A stretch of 64,000 bases of DNA from Prorocentrum cordatum (lineage: Eukaryota; Sar; Dinophyceae; Prorocentrales; Prorocentraceae): positions 27,501 to 91,500 of the forward strand of contig CAUYUJ010016367.1 of the NCBI GenBank assembly GCA_963575745.1. The letters run 5' to 3'. This document shows positions 32,812 through 44,152 of this stretch, in pieces. The translations under genes were made by a program, and so were the position numbers. Position 1 is the stretch's first letter; each line of letters begins with the position of its first letter. The notes below the pieces were generated by a model. The model saw only the letters and a list, made by a program, of their open reading frames with translations. It was not told where the DNA came from and searched no databases.

Positions 32812-35800
32812 ATGGCGGCCGCGGAGAGGCAGGGGGAGGGACGAGCCGAGCAGGTGCACAGGCCTCCTCGTGGCCGCTCGTCGGCAAACTCATCCTCCCC
32901 ACCTCTATCCTTGTGTGTCCTCCTTCTTGTGCTTCTTAACTCGTGTTTGGGGGTGGGGGCAATGGATGAGGCTAACCCAAACCCCTTTCGGGGTGCCCCC
33001 TCTGGAGCTTCGGGAGGGGCATGGTCGTTTGTCGCTGTCGCTGGGTTCTCTTGGCTGTGCTCGGGTCGGCCATCCCCTGGGCCGTCTAGAATGCTTGGGG
33101 GCGGGAGTGCACACCCTCCCCGGGGCCATCACGCCACGGAGGCGGTTGGGGCTCCGGCTCTTTCCTCCGTGGGGGCTTCGGCTCCGGCTGGGGCTGCGGC
33201 TGGGGCTGCGGTGTCAGTCGCAGTGTCAGTCGCGGGTCCTGGGGGGCAGACCGGCGACTCGTTTGGCCAACGCGCGTCGGTGTCTGTGCCGAATGTGGTC
33301 GGTGCTGAGGCGATGGTGTTGGTTGAAGGCCCTACGTTTCCTTCAGGTTTAACGCGGTGTCAGGAACGTGCTCTTAGGATCCGGGCCAAGAAGCGGATCA
33401 AGAAGAAGAAGGCTTCTCGTGCCAAGCGGTGCTGTGCCATGCATAAACTTGCCGTGCTTCGGCGGGAGGGCCGTCGCCGGAGGGCTCACAAGGCTCCCGC
33501 GGCATGGTTCTTCAGGGGTGGCACTTGGAATACAAGGAAGTTGGGGACGGAGCGGGGCAACGAGAGCCCGGCTATCAAGGTTGGTGTTTTCCTCTCCCTG
33601 CTCAACGGGAGGAAATGGGACTTTGCCTTGTTTTCTGATGTGAAGTTTACATGTAATGGGGTAAGGGAGTATGAGGAAGGGGGGAGGAAGTGGACTTTCA
33701 TCATTAGGGGGAAGGTTTGTGTGGCTTTAGGTAACAAACTGTCTGAGGCTTGGAGGGAGTCGGGGTCGCAGGTCGTTGTTCGGGAAAGGGAAGGAAGAGC
33801 GGGTATTCGAGTGATGGGTGTTGTGATTCCCCGGAAAGGGCGGCGCAGAGGCATCTCTCTGCTGGCGTGCTACGCCCCGGTGTCGGGGACGAGGCCTGCT
33901 GCTGTCGCTGCCAGGGACCGTTTTCATGAAGAGCTGCGCTTCGTCGAGTCCCGTGTCCGGGGCGCTGATCAGCTGGTTATAGTCGGTGGCGACTTCAATG
34001 CGGAAGTCGGCCGGCCTCAGGGGGACGAGGAGCGGGAGGTGTTGGGTCTCCATGCGTCTCCGCGCCGCACGGACACCGGGCGCGAGCTTGTGGCCGCTTG
34101 CCACTCAGTCCCTTTATGTATCCTCAGTAATATGTATGAGCAATCGCAGCCGGCCACGTGGTGGCACCTGCGGTACCGCACCGCCCATCAGCTTGATCAC
34201 GTGCTCGTCCGGCCAAGGGACCGGAAGTTCTTTACGTCGTGCCGCACCCTCCATTTTGGGCCCCGTGGGCAGCAGGACGAGCGTGGACGAATGAGTCGAC
34301 GAAAAGGAAAGAGGAGGGTGGATGGAGGAGGGGCGAGGGAGGACGGGGTGGTACCGTGGGCACCATATACGGACCATGAGCCTGTCGAGGTATGTGGGCG
34401 GCTTGACGTGCAGTGGGCGCGCGTGGCCCCAGTCGAGGAGGCTCGTGAGACAGTTCCCAATTATGGTGCCATGACGGGGTCTTCTGCTACTGCCAAGCAG
34501 TCCAGGAGCGACTTCGAGAAGCAAATCACTGAGCGCATTTTGGGCTGTGCTGCGCCGCCCGTGTGGCGGGATGTCTGCAGGATCGTGAAGGAAGTCGCGC
34601 TGAATGTATTGGGCATGCGGGTGAAAAAGCACCAGATCCCGTGGCTTCGGGGTCACGAGGACACCAAGCGCCGACTTGACGAGGCTGTGTCTACGGCCGA
34701 GACAGCTTGGAAGACGGCCACTGAGGATACCAAGGTCGCCGCTGTAGCGGCGCGGCGGCTGGCGCGGCGGGAACGTCGCCGGACCCTGCGGCAGTTGGAG
34801 AACGCGTACTGGCGTGACATTGGGGGTCAGGCTTCCGCGGCGGCCCGGAGCGGGGATCAGGGCGAGCTATTTAGGCTCTTCCGTGACCTCCGGCTTCGGC
34901 GCGGGGACAGGTGCGACTCCGGTCGTTGGAGCGTCGGTGACGTCGCAGGAGAACGGGAGAAGTGGAAGCAGCACTTTGCTGCCATCTCTAAGGACGTGGG
35001 GGTAGTTGCTGAGCACGTGTGGCAGCACGTGCCACAAACGGCAGTGGTTGTGGAATGGCTCGCCGCCCCTCCCACAGACCCAGAGCTGATGGCCTGCGTC
35101 AAGAAAATGCAGCCTGGGCGTCAACCAGGAGAGGACGGGTTTGTCGCGGAATCTTTAAAGTATGGGGGTGACGCCCTGCGGGCGCGGGTTTTTGACATCG
35201 TACGGGATATGTGGGAGCGTGCGTCCCGGGCAGATGAAGACGGCGAGGCCGAAGATTGGCCCGAGGAATGGAAAGTGGGCTTGGTCGTGCCGCTATGGAA
35301 GCGCAAGGGTAACCGCGCTGATAAGAATACGTGGCGCGGCATCACACTGCTGTCGGTGGGCTCCAAATTGGTGGCTCGAGTCGTGGCCTCTCGGCTCGCT
35401 CAGTGGTCTGAGGGTTTTATGGCGGAGGAACAGTATGGCTTCAGGCGGGGCCGGGGCACTGATGACGCCCTGCAGGTAGCGCGGCGCCTTATTGAGGAGG
35501 CTCGTGCTTTGACCAACGGCAACGCTGTTGTCCTCTCGTTCTACGACATAGAAAAGGCTTATCCACGAGTGTGCCGGCCGGCCCTGTGGCGTTTGTTAGA
35601 ACGCAGAGGCTGTCCCCGGGGTTTTATCCGAGTGTGCAAGGCTCTCCACGAGCACACGGGCTACAAGGTGCGGGTTTTACAGGGTTTGTCGTCTCAGTGG
35701 TACCCTCGCCGCGGGCTACGGGAGGGGTGCCCGTCCAGCCCTCCCTTGTTTAACGTGTTTCATGATGCAGTGCTTCGGGACTTCCGCCTTCGTCGGAAGC

Positions 35801-38235
35801 GACGTGCTGATGCGGCCGGCCACGCCCCCGGTCTCGCCTGGGACTACCAGATAGATGGCAAGCTCAACAAGCGAGCCAGGACGCGGACTCACGTCGCAGG
35901 GGATAAGAGTTTCGCCAGTACGGTTCGTTCTACTGTCATTGGAGATCTGGGTTTCGCGGATGACACGGCATTGGTAGGCATGGCTGATGAAATGCGGGTG
36001 GCCGACCCATTGTTCGAGACCACGATGGCCGACTGGGACGAGAGGCTCAACCGGGGCAAAACGGAACGTCTTCGCATTTGTGGTGTTCCCCCGGCACCAT
36101 ACGATGTGCCCATGGAGTTCGAGGTTGAGCAGGTTAAGCATATCGGGGGCATACACTGCAGAAGCGGGGCTCTGACTGCGGATACGACCAAGCGTGTTAC
36201 GGCGGGCAACGCGCTAGTTAAATCCTTGGCCAAAGGTTGGTCGGTGGGTACGGCGCACGGTCGCGGCCGCACGAGCGGAGTTGATATTAGCACCAGGCTC
36301 CAGATTGTGCACTCCTGTGTGATTGGGCTGCTCACGTCCGCTTCGCGGTCACGGGGCTGGACGCGCCACGACCTGGCTAGACTTCAACGAGTGGCCAATT
36401 ATGGCGTCCGCCGGGCGTTCGGCATGGATGTGCTCATTATGAGGGACCTCGAGGTTTCGGACGCGATGATGTACCGTGCAGCCCAATGGCGGTCGATGGA
36501 GGATTTAACGGCGCGCTTGGCACTGCAGTGGTTGGGACACGTGGCTCGAATGCCGGTGTGGCGGGTGCCGAAACAGGTCCTGTTCGGGTGGCTGTCAGCG
36601 CGGGGGGGCACCCCTACGGTGGGCCGCATCTGGCAGTATCAGTGGCTGCGGAAGTGTGTCCGGAGGCTGTCAGTCGAAGAAATTGATTGGTTTCGACGCG
36701 CCCAGGCCCGGCGAGGGTGGAGACGTGCGATCGACAACAGCTTCCCAGGCGCCCCGTTGACGACAGAGCAGCGCACTGCCATCAATGCGTGGCGTCCCGG
36801 GGCTCCTTTGCCGTCGTCGGGGGCGGGGCCGTCGTCGTCGTCGTCGGTCGTCCCTCCTCCTCCTCCTCCTCCCCCTCCCCCTCCCTCCCCCGACGACGAC
36901 GACGATGAGGCCCAGGAGACCGCGTACTCGTGCCCAGTGTGTCTTGCGAGTTTTGCCACGGGCAACCAGCTGCAGTTTCATTATGATGCTGAGCACTCTG
37001 TTCGGGATCCTACGGTTGTCACCAGCCTGAGCCACCAGAGTCCTGATTGCAAACAGTATATGGGCAGAGATGTCAAATACCATAAGGCCACATGTCCCGC
37101 GAGACTCGAACTGCGTGATGCCATGCAGGTGGAGTTCGGCAAATGGGAGCCTGTTCTTCACGGGCCACACGCCGCGCCGCCGTTAGGCTGGTGGATTGCC
37201 ACCGACGGGTCAGGGCTCGACGGTGAGGCGGGTTGGGGCGCAGTTATCTTTCGTTATGAAGGGCCGGGCAGCCCGGGTATGGTGCCTGATTTCGTGCTGC
37301 ATGCCCCTGTGGTGTGTAGAGCTTGGGATCACAGGTGGATCGGCGCCCGGTCCCAGACGAATAATACAGCAGAGCTGTCTGCCATCGGGGAAGTCATGCA
37401 CTGGCTGCTGAATGAGGCGCCGGATGGTGGAGCTGTTCCCGTGCACATCCGCTATGATTCGGAGTATGCAGCCAACACCGCCCGGGGCCTGTGGGAGGTG
37501 AAGTCCAATGAGGAGCTGGCGGACACGGTGCGGGGGCTGACGGAACAGGTTATGGCTAGACGCCAAGTGACGTGGGAACACGTGTATGGGCACACTGGAG
37601 TGCACGACAACGAACTCGCGGACCGTGCTGCGGATTTGGGACGCCAGGGCATGGTTTCGGAGCAGTCTCTGCGATGGCTTGCGCCCCCTCCCCAAGTCGC
37701 CGCCCTTCGGTGGCAGGATATCGACTATTGCAAAAAATGCGGCATTGAGGTCCTATCCAAAGACATTAAGTGGCATTTCCGGCGGTGCACGGCCGTAGGA
37801 TTTGCCATCACACCAGGGATGACTAAGTGTCGTAAGTGCAAGTTGGAGGTCAAAGAGGGGTGCAGACACGCGCACGAGAACAAATGCCGCGGGAGTGAGC
37901 TCCTTAATAGGACGTGTAGTAAATGCGGCAAAGTTTTTGAGCCCACGGACCCACCAGGCATGATCTCTCGCCCTTGTGGAGCTCACGAGAAATGGTGTCG
38001 TGGCGAGCGCGTGCCGGCGCCCCCAGACCCTGCGGCGCCCGCAGCGGCAGCACCCGCGGCTGCCCCAGCTGTGCCCAAAGCGAAACCGCGGGCTAAGGGC
38101 GGTGCCAAGGCGGTGGCCGCGGTCCGCGGTAGGGGAGCGGCAGCCAAAGCATTAGGTCGCGCACGGGGTCGCGGGCAGCCAGTTCCTGGTGGTAATATGA
38201 GGTTAGCGCTACGGCGCCCCGCGGGCCACGGTTAG
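32812..38235 (+). CDS. LINE-type retrotransposon ORF: endonuclease, reverse transcriptase, RNase H, zinc knuckles
   Basis: 1807 codons without interruption. APE-type endonuclease: GTWN at 237-240, GGDFN at 392-396, TDH at 520-522. Reverse transcriptase: start near 768 (PGRQPGEDG), motif A FYDIEKAY (Asp912), motif B REGCPSS (970-976), motif C GFADD (1047-1051). A C2H2 finger follows (Cys1374, Cys1377, His1390, His1395). RNase H has Asp1465, Glu1521, Asp1549, His1594 and Asp1604, the full active-site set. Three CCHC knuckles end the protein (from Cys1640, Cys1673 and Cys1702), before a basic Ala/Pro/Gly tail. An RNase H domain in an APE-type LINE points to the I-like group. The enzyme would nick target DNA and copy element RNA in place. 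The start at 32812 is the longest; the ATG at 32962 is an alternative and would drop a hydrophobic stretch that looks like untranslated leader. Full length suggests recent activity. Confidence 0.95.
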   Translation: MAAAERQGEGRAEQVHRPPRGRSSANSSSPPLSLCVLLLVLLNSCLGVGAMDEANPNPFRGAPSGASGGAWSFVAVAGFSWLCSGRPSPGPSRMLGGGSAHPPRGHHATEAVGAPALSSVGASAPAGAAAGAAVSVAVSVAGPGGQTGDSFGQRASVSVPNVVGAEAMVLVEGPTFPSGLTRCQERALRIRAKKRIKKKKASRAKRCCAMHKLAVLRREGRRRRAHKAPAAWFFRGGTWNTRKLGTERGNESPAIKVGVFLSLLNGRKWDFALFSDVKFTCNGVREYEEGGRKWTFIIRGKVCVALGNKLSEAWRESGSQVVVREREGRAGIRVMGVVIPRKGRRRGISLLACYAPVSGTRPAAVAARDRFHEELRFVESRVRGADQLVIVGGDFNAEVGRPQGDEEREVLGLHASPRRTDTGRELVAACHSVPLCILSNMYEQSQPATWWHLRYRTAHQLDHVLVRPRDRKFFTSCRTLHFGPRGQQDERGRMSRRKGKRRVDGGGAREDGVVPWAPYTDHEPVEVCGRLDVQWARVAPVEEARETVPNYGAMTGSSATAKQSRSDFEKQITERILGCAAPPVWRDVCRIVKEVALNVLGMRVKKHQIPWLRGHEDTKRRLDEAVSTAETAWKTATEDTKVAAVAARRLARRERRRTLRQLENAYWRDIGGQASAAARSGDQGELFRLFRDLRLRRGDRCDSGRWSVGDVAGEREKWKQHFAAISKDVGVVAEHVWQHVPQTAVVVEWLAAPPTDPELMACVKKMQPGRQPGEDGFVAESLKYGGDALRARVFDIVRDMWERASRADEDGEAEDWPEEWKVGLVVPLWKRKGNRADKNTWRGITLLSVGSKLVARVVASRLAQWSEGFMAEEQYGFRRGRGTDDALQVARRLIEEARALTNGNAVVLSFYDIEKAYPRVCRPALWRLLERRGCPRGFIRVCKALHEHTGYKVRVLQGLSSQWYPRRGLREGCPSSPPLFNVFHDAVLRDFRLRRKRRADAAGHAPGLAWDYQIDGKLNKRARTRTHVAGDKSFASTVRSTVIGDLGFADDTALVGMADEMRVADPLFETTMADWDERLNRGKTERLRICGVPPAPYDVPMEFEVEQVKHIGGIHCRSGALTADTTKRVTAGNALVKSLAKGWSVGTAHGRGRTSGVDISTRLQIVHSCVIGLLTSASRSRGWTRHDLARLQRVANYGVRRAFGMDVLIMRDLEVSDAMMYRAAQWRSMEDLTARLALQWLGHVARMPVWRVPKQVLFGWLSARGGTPTVGRIWQYQWLRKCVRRLSVEEIDWFRRAQARRGWRRAIDNSFPGAPLTTEQRTAINAWRPGAPLPSSGAGPSSSSSVVPPPPPPPPPPPSPDDDDDEAQETAYSCPVCLASFATGNQLQFHYDAEHSVRDPTVVTSLSHQSPDCKQYMGRDVKYHKATCPARLELRDAMQVEFGKWEPVLHGPHAAPPLGWWIATDGSGLDGEAGWGAVIFRYEGPGSPGMVPDFVLHAPVVCRAWDHRWIGARSQTNNTAELSAIGEVMHWLLNEAPDGGAVPVHIRYDSEYAANTARGLWEVKSNEELADTVRGLTEQVMARRQVTWEHVYGHTGVHDNELADRAADLGRQGMVSEQSLRWLAPPPQVAALRWQDIDYCKKCGIEVLSKDIKWHFRRCTAVGFAITPGMTKCRKCKLEVKEGCRHAHENKCRGSELLNRTCSKCGKVFEPTDPPGMISRPCGAHEKWCRGERVPAPPDPAAPAAAAPAAAPAVPKAKPRAKGGAKAVAAVRGRGAAAKALGRARGRGQPVPGGNMRLALRRPAGHG

Positions 38236-38891
38236 GGCCATCCCTCAATGCCGCGTTTTGCCGGTCGATGGCTCGGAAGCTGGCGGTGGTGATCCGCCTC
38301 CTGTGTTGTGGTCCTCCTCCTCTCGTGTGCAGGTGTTGTTTTTTCTCCCCCCTCGTGGTGAGTGTCCTCCTCGTGTCGTTGTGTCTCCTGGTGGCTGCTC
38401 TGTGCCGGCGGCGATCCTCGACAGTTCGACCACGGGGGCGGCTGGTGGTTTTACAGTTCCGCCGAGCCGGCCTGTCTCATCTGGGGACAGGTCAAAGCCG
38501 CCCCCAAGCCCTTACAGCCGGGGCTGAGTATCGTTGTTGTGTCTCTCGGAGGAGGTGGTGTGTGTTGTCTGTGCGTGTATGTGTGTGTGTGCTTGTGTCT
38601 CCCCTCCTCTGTTCTCCCCTCTCGGTGGTGGTGGTTGGTCCCCGGTCCCCCGCCCTTTCCCTTCCTCCCTTGTCCTTCTCTCCCCCCCGTCCTTCCTCCC
38701 CTTCCCCCGCCTGCTTCCTCTTTCCCTCCCTCGTCTCCCCCTCCCCTCCCTTCCCTTCCAACCACCACTTGTGCTTTTGTCATTCTCGGTGTGCTGCTGC
38801 GCGCGAACGCAGCCCCATGTGACACATTGTTTGTGACACGGCAGTCGCCCCAGCTCGAGCCCACGCGCCGCCCGTCCCACCCCGCGCTGCG
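38236..38891 (+). other. Spacer between the two LINE-region ORFs
   Basis: No ORF. A GT-rich part (TGTGTGTTGTCTGTGCGTG, 38560-38610) is followed by a long C/T-rich tract (38640-38765) and AG dinucleotides before the next ATG. This order (GT-rich, pyrimidine-rich, AG) would suit 3'-end formation and trans-splicing; the same order follows the next ORF. Confidence 0.45.
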
Positions 38892-39785
38892 ATGGCGGCT
38901 GCTCGCCGTGCACAGATCGACCAGGCTCTCAACGATCACGCCGATCGTATTGTTCAGCTCGAGCTGACGCAGCGCCGCCACTCTGCGGCTCTTGACGCCC
39001 TGTTGAAGAGCACGGTCCTGATCGTCGAGGGCTTTCCGCAAGCAGACGTCTTCTACTTGGGTAAAAAGGAGGCGGGGGCCTTCCGCGAGCTCAAGGAGGA
39101 GTGGCCCAACGTAGTGTGCAAGGAGGTTGCAGAGCGCCTCGACGTCACTTGGCCGCTCGACGACCAGATGGGCGGCGGCAATAATGAGCGCACCGAAGCT
39201 CTTCGCTGCCTGTACAGGGCCCTGTCAGCCCGCGGCTTGATAGTGGGTGTCTACGAGGAGCGGAAGTGGAGCGACGCGGCCGGCGGGGGCAGCGGTTGGC
39301 AGCGCCTTCCGGGGGTCTTCAAAACGAAGCTGCGGTTCTGCACAGAGTCGCTCCTCGTCCAGAGCGCGCTCGGGCCCTTGGACAAGCTGTTGAGGACGGC
39401 GTGTGGCCTGGACGTGGACGGCCGCCCCACGCGCGTGCAGGGCGTCGATCCCCCCCCGCGGCGCCTCCTTTACTTGGAGCGCACGCCGGAGGAGCGGGGC
39501 AAGGGCAAGGGCGGAAAGGGCCCCAAGGGCGGCAAGGGCGACAAGGGGAAGGGCAAGGCCGGCAAGGGCGGCAAGGGCAAGGGCAAGGCCAAGGGCAAGA
39601 AGGGTGCGGGAGCAGGTGGCGTGATCCAGGGGGCGCGCCCGGCCGGCCACCTTGCGCGCCCGGCGGCGGCGGTGCCGCCGGCTGCCGCTCCTGCCGCCGA
39701 CCCCGCGGACGGAGGTGCCGCCGCCCCGGCGGTGGCCGCCCCGGCGGACGCCGCTGGCGCCCCCCCTGCGGGGGGGCCCCAGTAG
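38892..39785 (+). CDS. Second ORF of the LINE region: coiled coil and Gly/Lys-rich tail
   Basis: 297 codons on the same strand, 656 bp after the reverse transcriptase ORF. Residues 5-40 ('QIDQALNDHADRIVQLEL' and on) form a predicted coiled coil. Residues about 41-195 are a mixed alpha/beta domain starting 'VLIVEGFPQADVFYLG'. Residues about 200-240 are GKGKGGKGPKGGKGDKGKGK-type, strongly basic, then an Ala/Pro tail. Coiled coil, globular domain and basic tail is the general plan of LINE ORF1 chaperones, and 'LIVEGFP' recalls the first strand of their RRM, but identity is inferred. If correct, the order of the two ORFs is reversed from usual. Both ORFs open with ATGGCGGC. It could also be a separate gene. 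Confidence 0.75.
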   Translation: MAAARRAQIDQALNDHADRIVQLELTQRRHSAALDALLKSTVLIVEGFPQADVFYLGKKEAGAFRELKEEWPNVVCKEVAERLDVTWPLDDQMGGGNNERTEALRCLYRALSARGLIVGVYEERKWSDAAGGGSGWQRLPGVFKTKLRFCTESLLVQSALGPLDKLLRTACGLDVDGRPTRVQGVDPPPRRLLYLERTPEERGKGKGGKGPKGGKGDKGKGKAGKGGKGKGKAKGKKGAGAGGVIQGARPAGHLARPAAAVPPAAAPAADPADGGAAAPAVAAPADAAGAPPAGGPQ

Positions 39786-40200
39786 GCCTCCAAGCGCCAC
39801 AGAGACATGCATGAGAATTCGGCTTAAAGGGCCGCAGAATTGGCTTAAAGGGCCCAGAGCATGGCGTGTGAATTCGGCTTAAAGGGCCCAGAGTCTCTTG
39901 TGAGTGCAAAGCATGGATACGAGCTTGGTCGACCTGTCGTGGACCTGTCAGCCTTGTACTTCATGTGCGACTTTTTCAACATGCCGTGGAGCTCGGGCTG
40001 TGCTAAAAGGGGTGATCACTGTGACTCCTCTCCCGTCGCCGGCGTTTTGCTCGGACTCGGCTCGTTTATGCTCCCTGTCAAAACGTGTTTGTGTTTGTGT
40101 GGTGGTGTGTTCCTCTGGTTTGGGCTGTGTCGATGGTGTCGGTCCCTCTCCCCCCTCCCTCCCCCTCCTCCCCCCTCATCGCCTTCTACTTGATCCTTAG
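39786..40200 (+). other. Region after the second ORF
   Basis: Three copies of GGCTTAAAGGGCC(C/G)AGA (39823-39890), then GT-rich sequence (40085-40140), a C/T-rich tract and TTCTACTTGATCCTTAG. Same succession as the preceding spacer. Confidence 0.5.
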
Positions 40201-40395
40201 GAGGCACCCGCGTTCAACGTAAAGGCCCGGGAGTCGTACGCGGCGGTCTACCCGGAGGCTGAGGCTGAGGCTGAGGAGGGGGAGGGACGAGCTCTCGGGC
40301 GTGGAAGAGTTCCGCGCCGAGCGGGCCCGAGCGGCCGGCCGAGGAAGCGGCGACCGACACTCGAGCTGCACAAACGCTCCACGCGCGAAGTCCGA
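40201..40395 (+). other. Possible plus-strand exon after a good acceptor
   Basis: After a pyrimidine tract and CTTAG it reads 'EAPAFNVKARESYAAVYPEA', then an Ala/Glu run; a one-base shift in a G run would continue as 'DELSGVEEFRAERARA'. Protein-like but short, ends in a CTC tract, unassigned. Confidence 0.3.
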
Positions 40396-40608
40396 CCCCT
40401 CCTCCTCCTCTTCCTCCTCCTCCTCCTCCTCCATCTCCTCCTCCTCCTCCTCCTCCTCCTCCTCCTCCTCTTCCTCCCTCCTCCTTCCTCCCCTTCCCCC
40501 CTCCTTCCTCTCTCCTCCTCCTCCCCCTCCTCCTCCTCCTCCTCCTCCTCTCTCCTCCTCTCTCTCCTCCTCCTCCTCTCCTCCTCCTCCTCCTCCTCCT
40601 CCTCCTCC

Positions 40609-40639
<31 letters not shown>

Positions 40640-40795
40640 TCCTCTTCCTCCTTCCTCCTCCCTCTCTTCCTCCTCCTCCTCCTCTCCTCGCTCCTCCTCC
40701 TCCTCCTCCTCCTCCTCCTCCTCCTCCTCCTCCTCCTCCTCCTCCTCCTCCTCCTCCTCCTCCTCCTCCTCCTCCTCCTCCTCCTCGCATTGCCC
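40396..40795. repeat. (CTC)n tract
   Basis: Imperfect then pure CTC repeat ending at CCTCGCATTG, close to the methyltransferase exon on the other strand. Confidence 0.9.
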
Positions 40796-40845
40796 CCTGA
40801 ACCTATCCTGGCACTGCCCCGAAGCACCGGCGCGGGCAGCGGCAC

Positions 40846-40965
40846 CGTGCCCCACGAGAGCTCCTCCGCCGAGGCGGGGCCGCCGCCCAGCGAGTTCTCC
40901 GCCAGGTTGCGCCGCAGCAGCGGCAGCGCGATCGCGCGCTCCGTGAGGAGCACCCGGGCGCCCAG
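40846..40965 (-). CDS. Methyltransferase exon 4 block (SAM-binding to Trp-Gly motif)
   Basis: 120 bp, minus strand, between GACAAG (acceptor) and GTGCCG (donor), phase 0 at both ends. It reads 'LGARVLLTERAIALPLLRRN', then 'LAENS', a Gly-rich loop and 'EELSWGT'. These match the strand after motif I, the acidic residue at the end of strand 2, the 'ALPLLRRN' helix and the 'EL(D/T)WG' motif of METTL21-type enzymes. The donor could be further on (after 40828). Joined to the 45541-45585 exon it gives 'GLVGMCLAK-LGARVLLTE', the expected family sequence without gap or overlap. Confidence 0.85.
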
Positions 40966-41953
40966 CTTGTCGGCGGCGCGCCCAAGGGGGTCAGTCGGGA
41001 GTCTCGGGTTCGAGGTGCGAGGTTTGCGGTAGCCCCCGTCGGGTCCTGGCGCTCTTCCAGCCTCGGGATGCGCTCCTGCAGCTGCGCCTCGCCGAGGAGG
41101 CGTCCTGGGGAGCTCGGATCGTCCTCATCGGCCGCCAGAGGCCCCAAAACCAGACGACGATGGTCATTGAGGGACCAGGTCTTCTCAGGCGGCGGCGCTT
41201 CGCAAGGCCCTCCAGGCATTCGGAATAGCCCTCTGTAGTTCTGGAGAGGGCCTCCAAAGCTTCCCCGAGGGCGGAGGCCTTCCGAGCCTTCTGAACAGGC
41301 CCGCCCTCTCTGCCTTCCCTGAGATCCGACAGCACGAAAAAAGGCAACATCCGAGAAGAACTCGACCAAAGCCCTGCACCCCATCTTCCGGCGCCATTTT
41401 TCGAGCCGGACGGATCCACGAGTGTCCCGGGGCCCCAAACAGGCCAAAGCGGCCCGTTGCGGACAAAGGTGCAACGTTATAGGATCTCGGGATTCCCCTT
41501 GCTGGCCGCTTGCGGGTCCCACATCGGGCCTCTGGCGGCCGGACGATCCAGGCCTCCCTGGAGAGCCCTCGACAAGGCGCAGCCGCCGAGCCGCTGGAGA
41601 GCATCCCGATGGGAGGAGACCTCCAAGAACCAAGGACTTCCTCCCCCTCCCCTCCCCCCCCTCCCCCCTTCGAAGACGAAGCCATTATTCCTGCGAAGGC
41701 TTCGCCTTCGGAGCCATCCCCCCGCCCCTCCCCCCCCCCTCCCTGGCCCTCCCCCCTTCGAAGACGTCTTCCCCCCCCTCCCCCCTCCGAAAATGTCTTC
41801 CCCCTTCGAGGACGAAGCCCTGCTGGCTTCCCCCACGTGGGTGCACCAGCATGTTGGGGAGGGGGGCCCAGGCCCCCTCCCCCTCCCCCCCCCCCCCCCC
41901 TCCTGCGTGCGAGCATCACCTGCCCGAGAGCGGGGCGCGGAGAGGCGGTGGTG
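40966..41953. other. Intron sequence, no gene seen
   Basis: Mixed sequence with short CCCC/CCTCCC tracts at 41640-41900. A GAGGCGCAGCTGCAGGAGCG word (inverted, near 41085) is related to words at 31.5, 32.5 and 49.9 kb. Confidence 0.45.
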
Positions 41954-42270
41954 TCAGGTCGGGCACGTCCCCCTTTATACAGTTTATGTTGCTCCCATCG
42001 CACTTCAGGACCACATCCCAGGAATTATTCCGAGCACCCAGCAAAGAGTCGAAAGAATGTCGGAAGAGTGCCGAAAGAGTGTCGGAAAACCCTTGATGTT
42101 TGGGGTGTTTTCTTGGTGCTCGAAATTCATTCCAGCGGTCAAGGCTAAAGTAGGCTGGAACATCATAACTATACAGGTGGATTTGGGACTAAACATTAAA
42201 ACTATGCAAAGCGATACTCAAAAATAAGCAACACTCAAACATCGTCCCATATCATGTTTTTGTTGTTGAT

Positions 42271-43793
<1,523 letters not shown>

Positions 43794-43981
43794 CATTTGT
43801 GTTGAATATTCCTCCTGTAGAGGGACAGGCCCGACACAAGGGTGGTGGCGATGCTCTTCGAGACAGGGGGGGCAGCACGAAAAGGCACTCCCCGGGACCA
43901 GCTCCTGCCCTCGCGGCGCCCTCGGAGACCGGTCCCCGGGGGAAGTCGAGGGTCGAGGGACCCCATCGGGAAGGCCCATAC

Positions 43982-44152
43982 TTAGGTCGGGCATGTCCCC
44001 CTGCAGGCGAGTGTCGGACGATTTTTGAGATTCGCACAAAAACCACAATCAAACCATACACGGAAAATGCTCAGAAATACCCAACACATCGTCCCCAGAC
44101 GATTGCTTGACTATTTTTGAATATTCCTCCTGTAGAGGGACAGACCCGACTG
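43982..44152 (+). mobile_element. MITE-A copy
   Basis: Ends TCGGGCATGTCCCCCTGCAG and CCTCCTGTAGAGGGACAGAC..CCGACTGCA, inner CATCGTCCCCAGACGATTGC and TTGACTATTTTTGAATATTC. Flanking octamers GCCCATAC / GCCTGTAC match at 6 of 8. Confidence 0.88.

Noticed and set aside
32812-32961. N-terminal hydrophobic stretch of the LINE ORF as a signal peptide
   Set aside because: A cytoplasmic/nuclear retroelement protein does not need one; it is more likely leader sequence upstream of a start at 32962.
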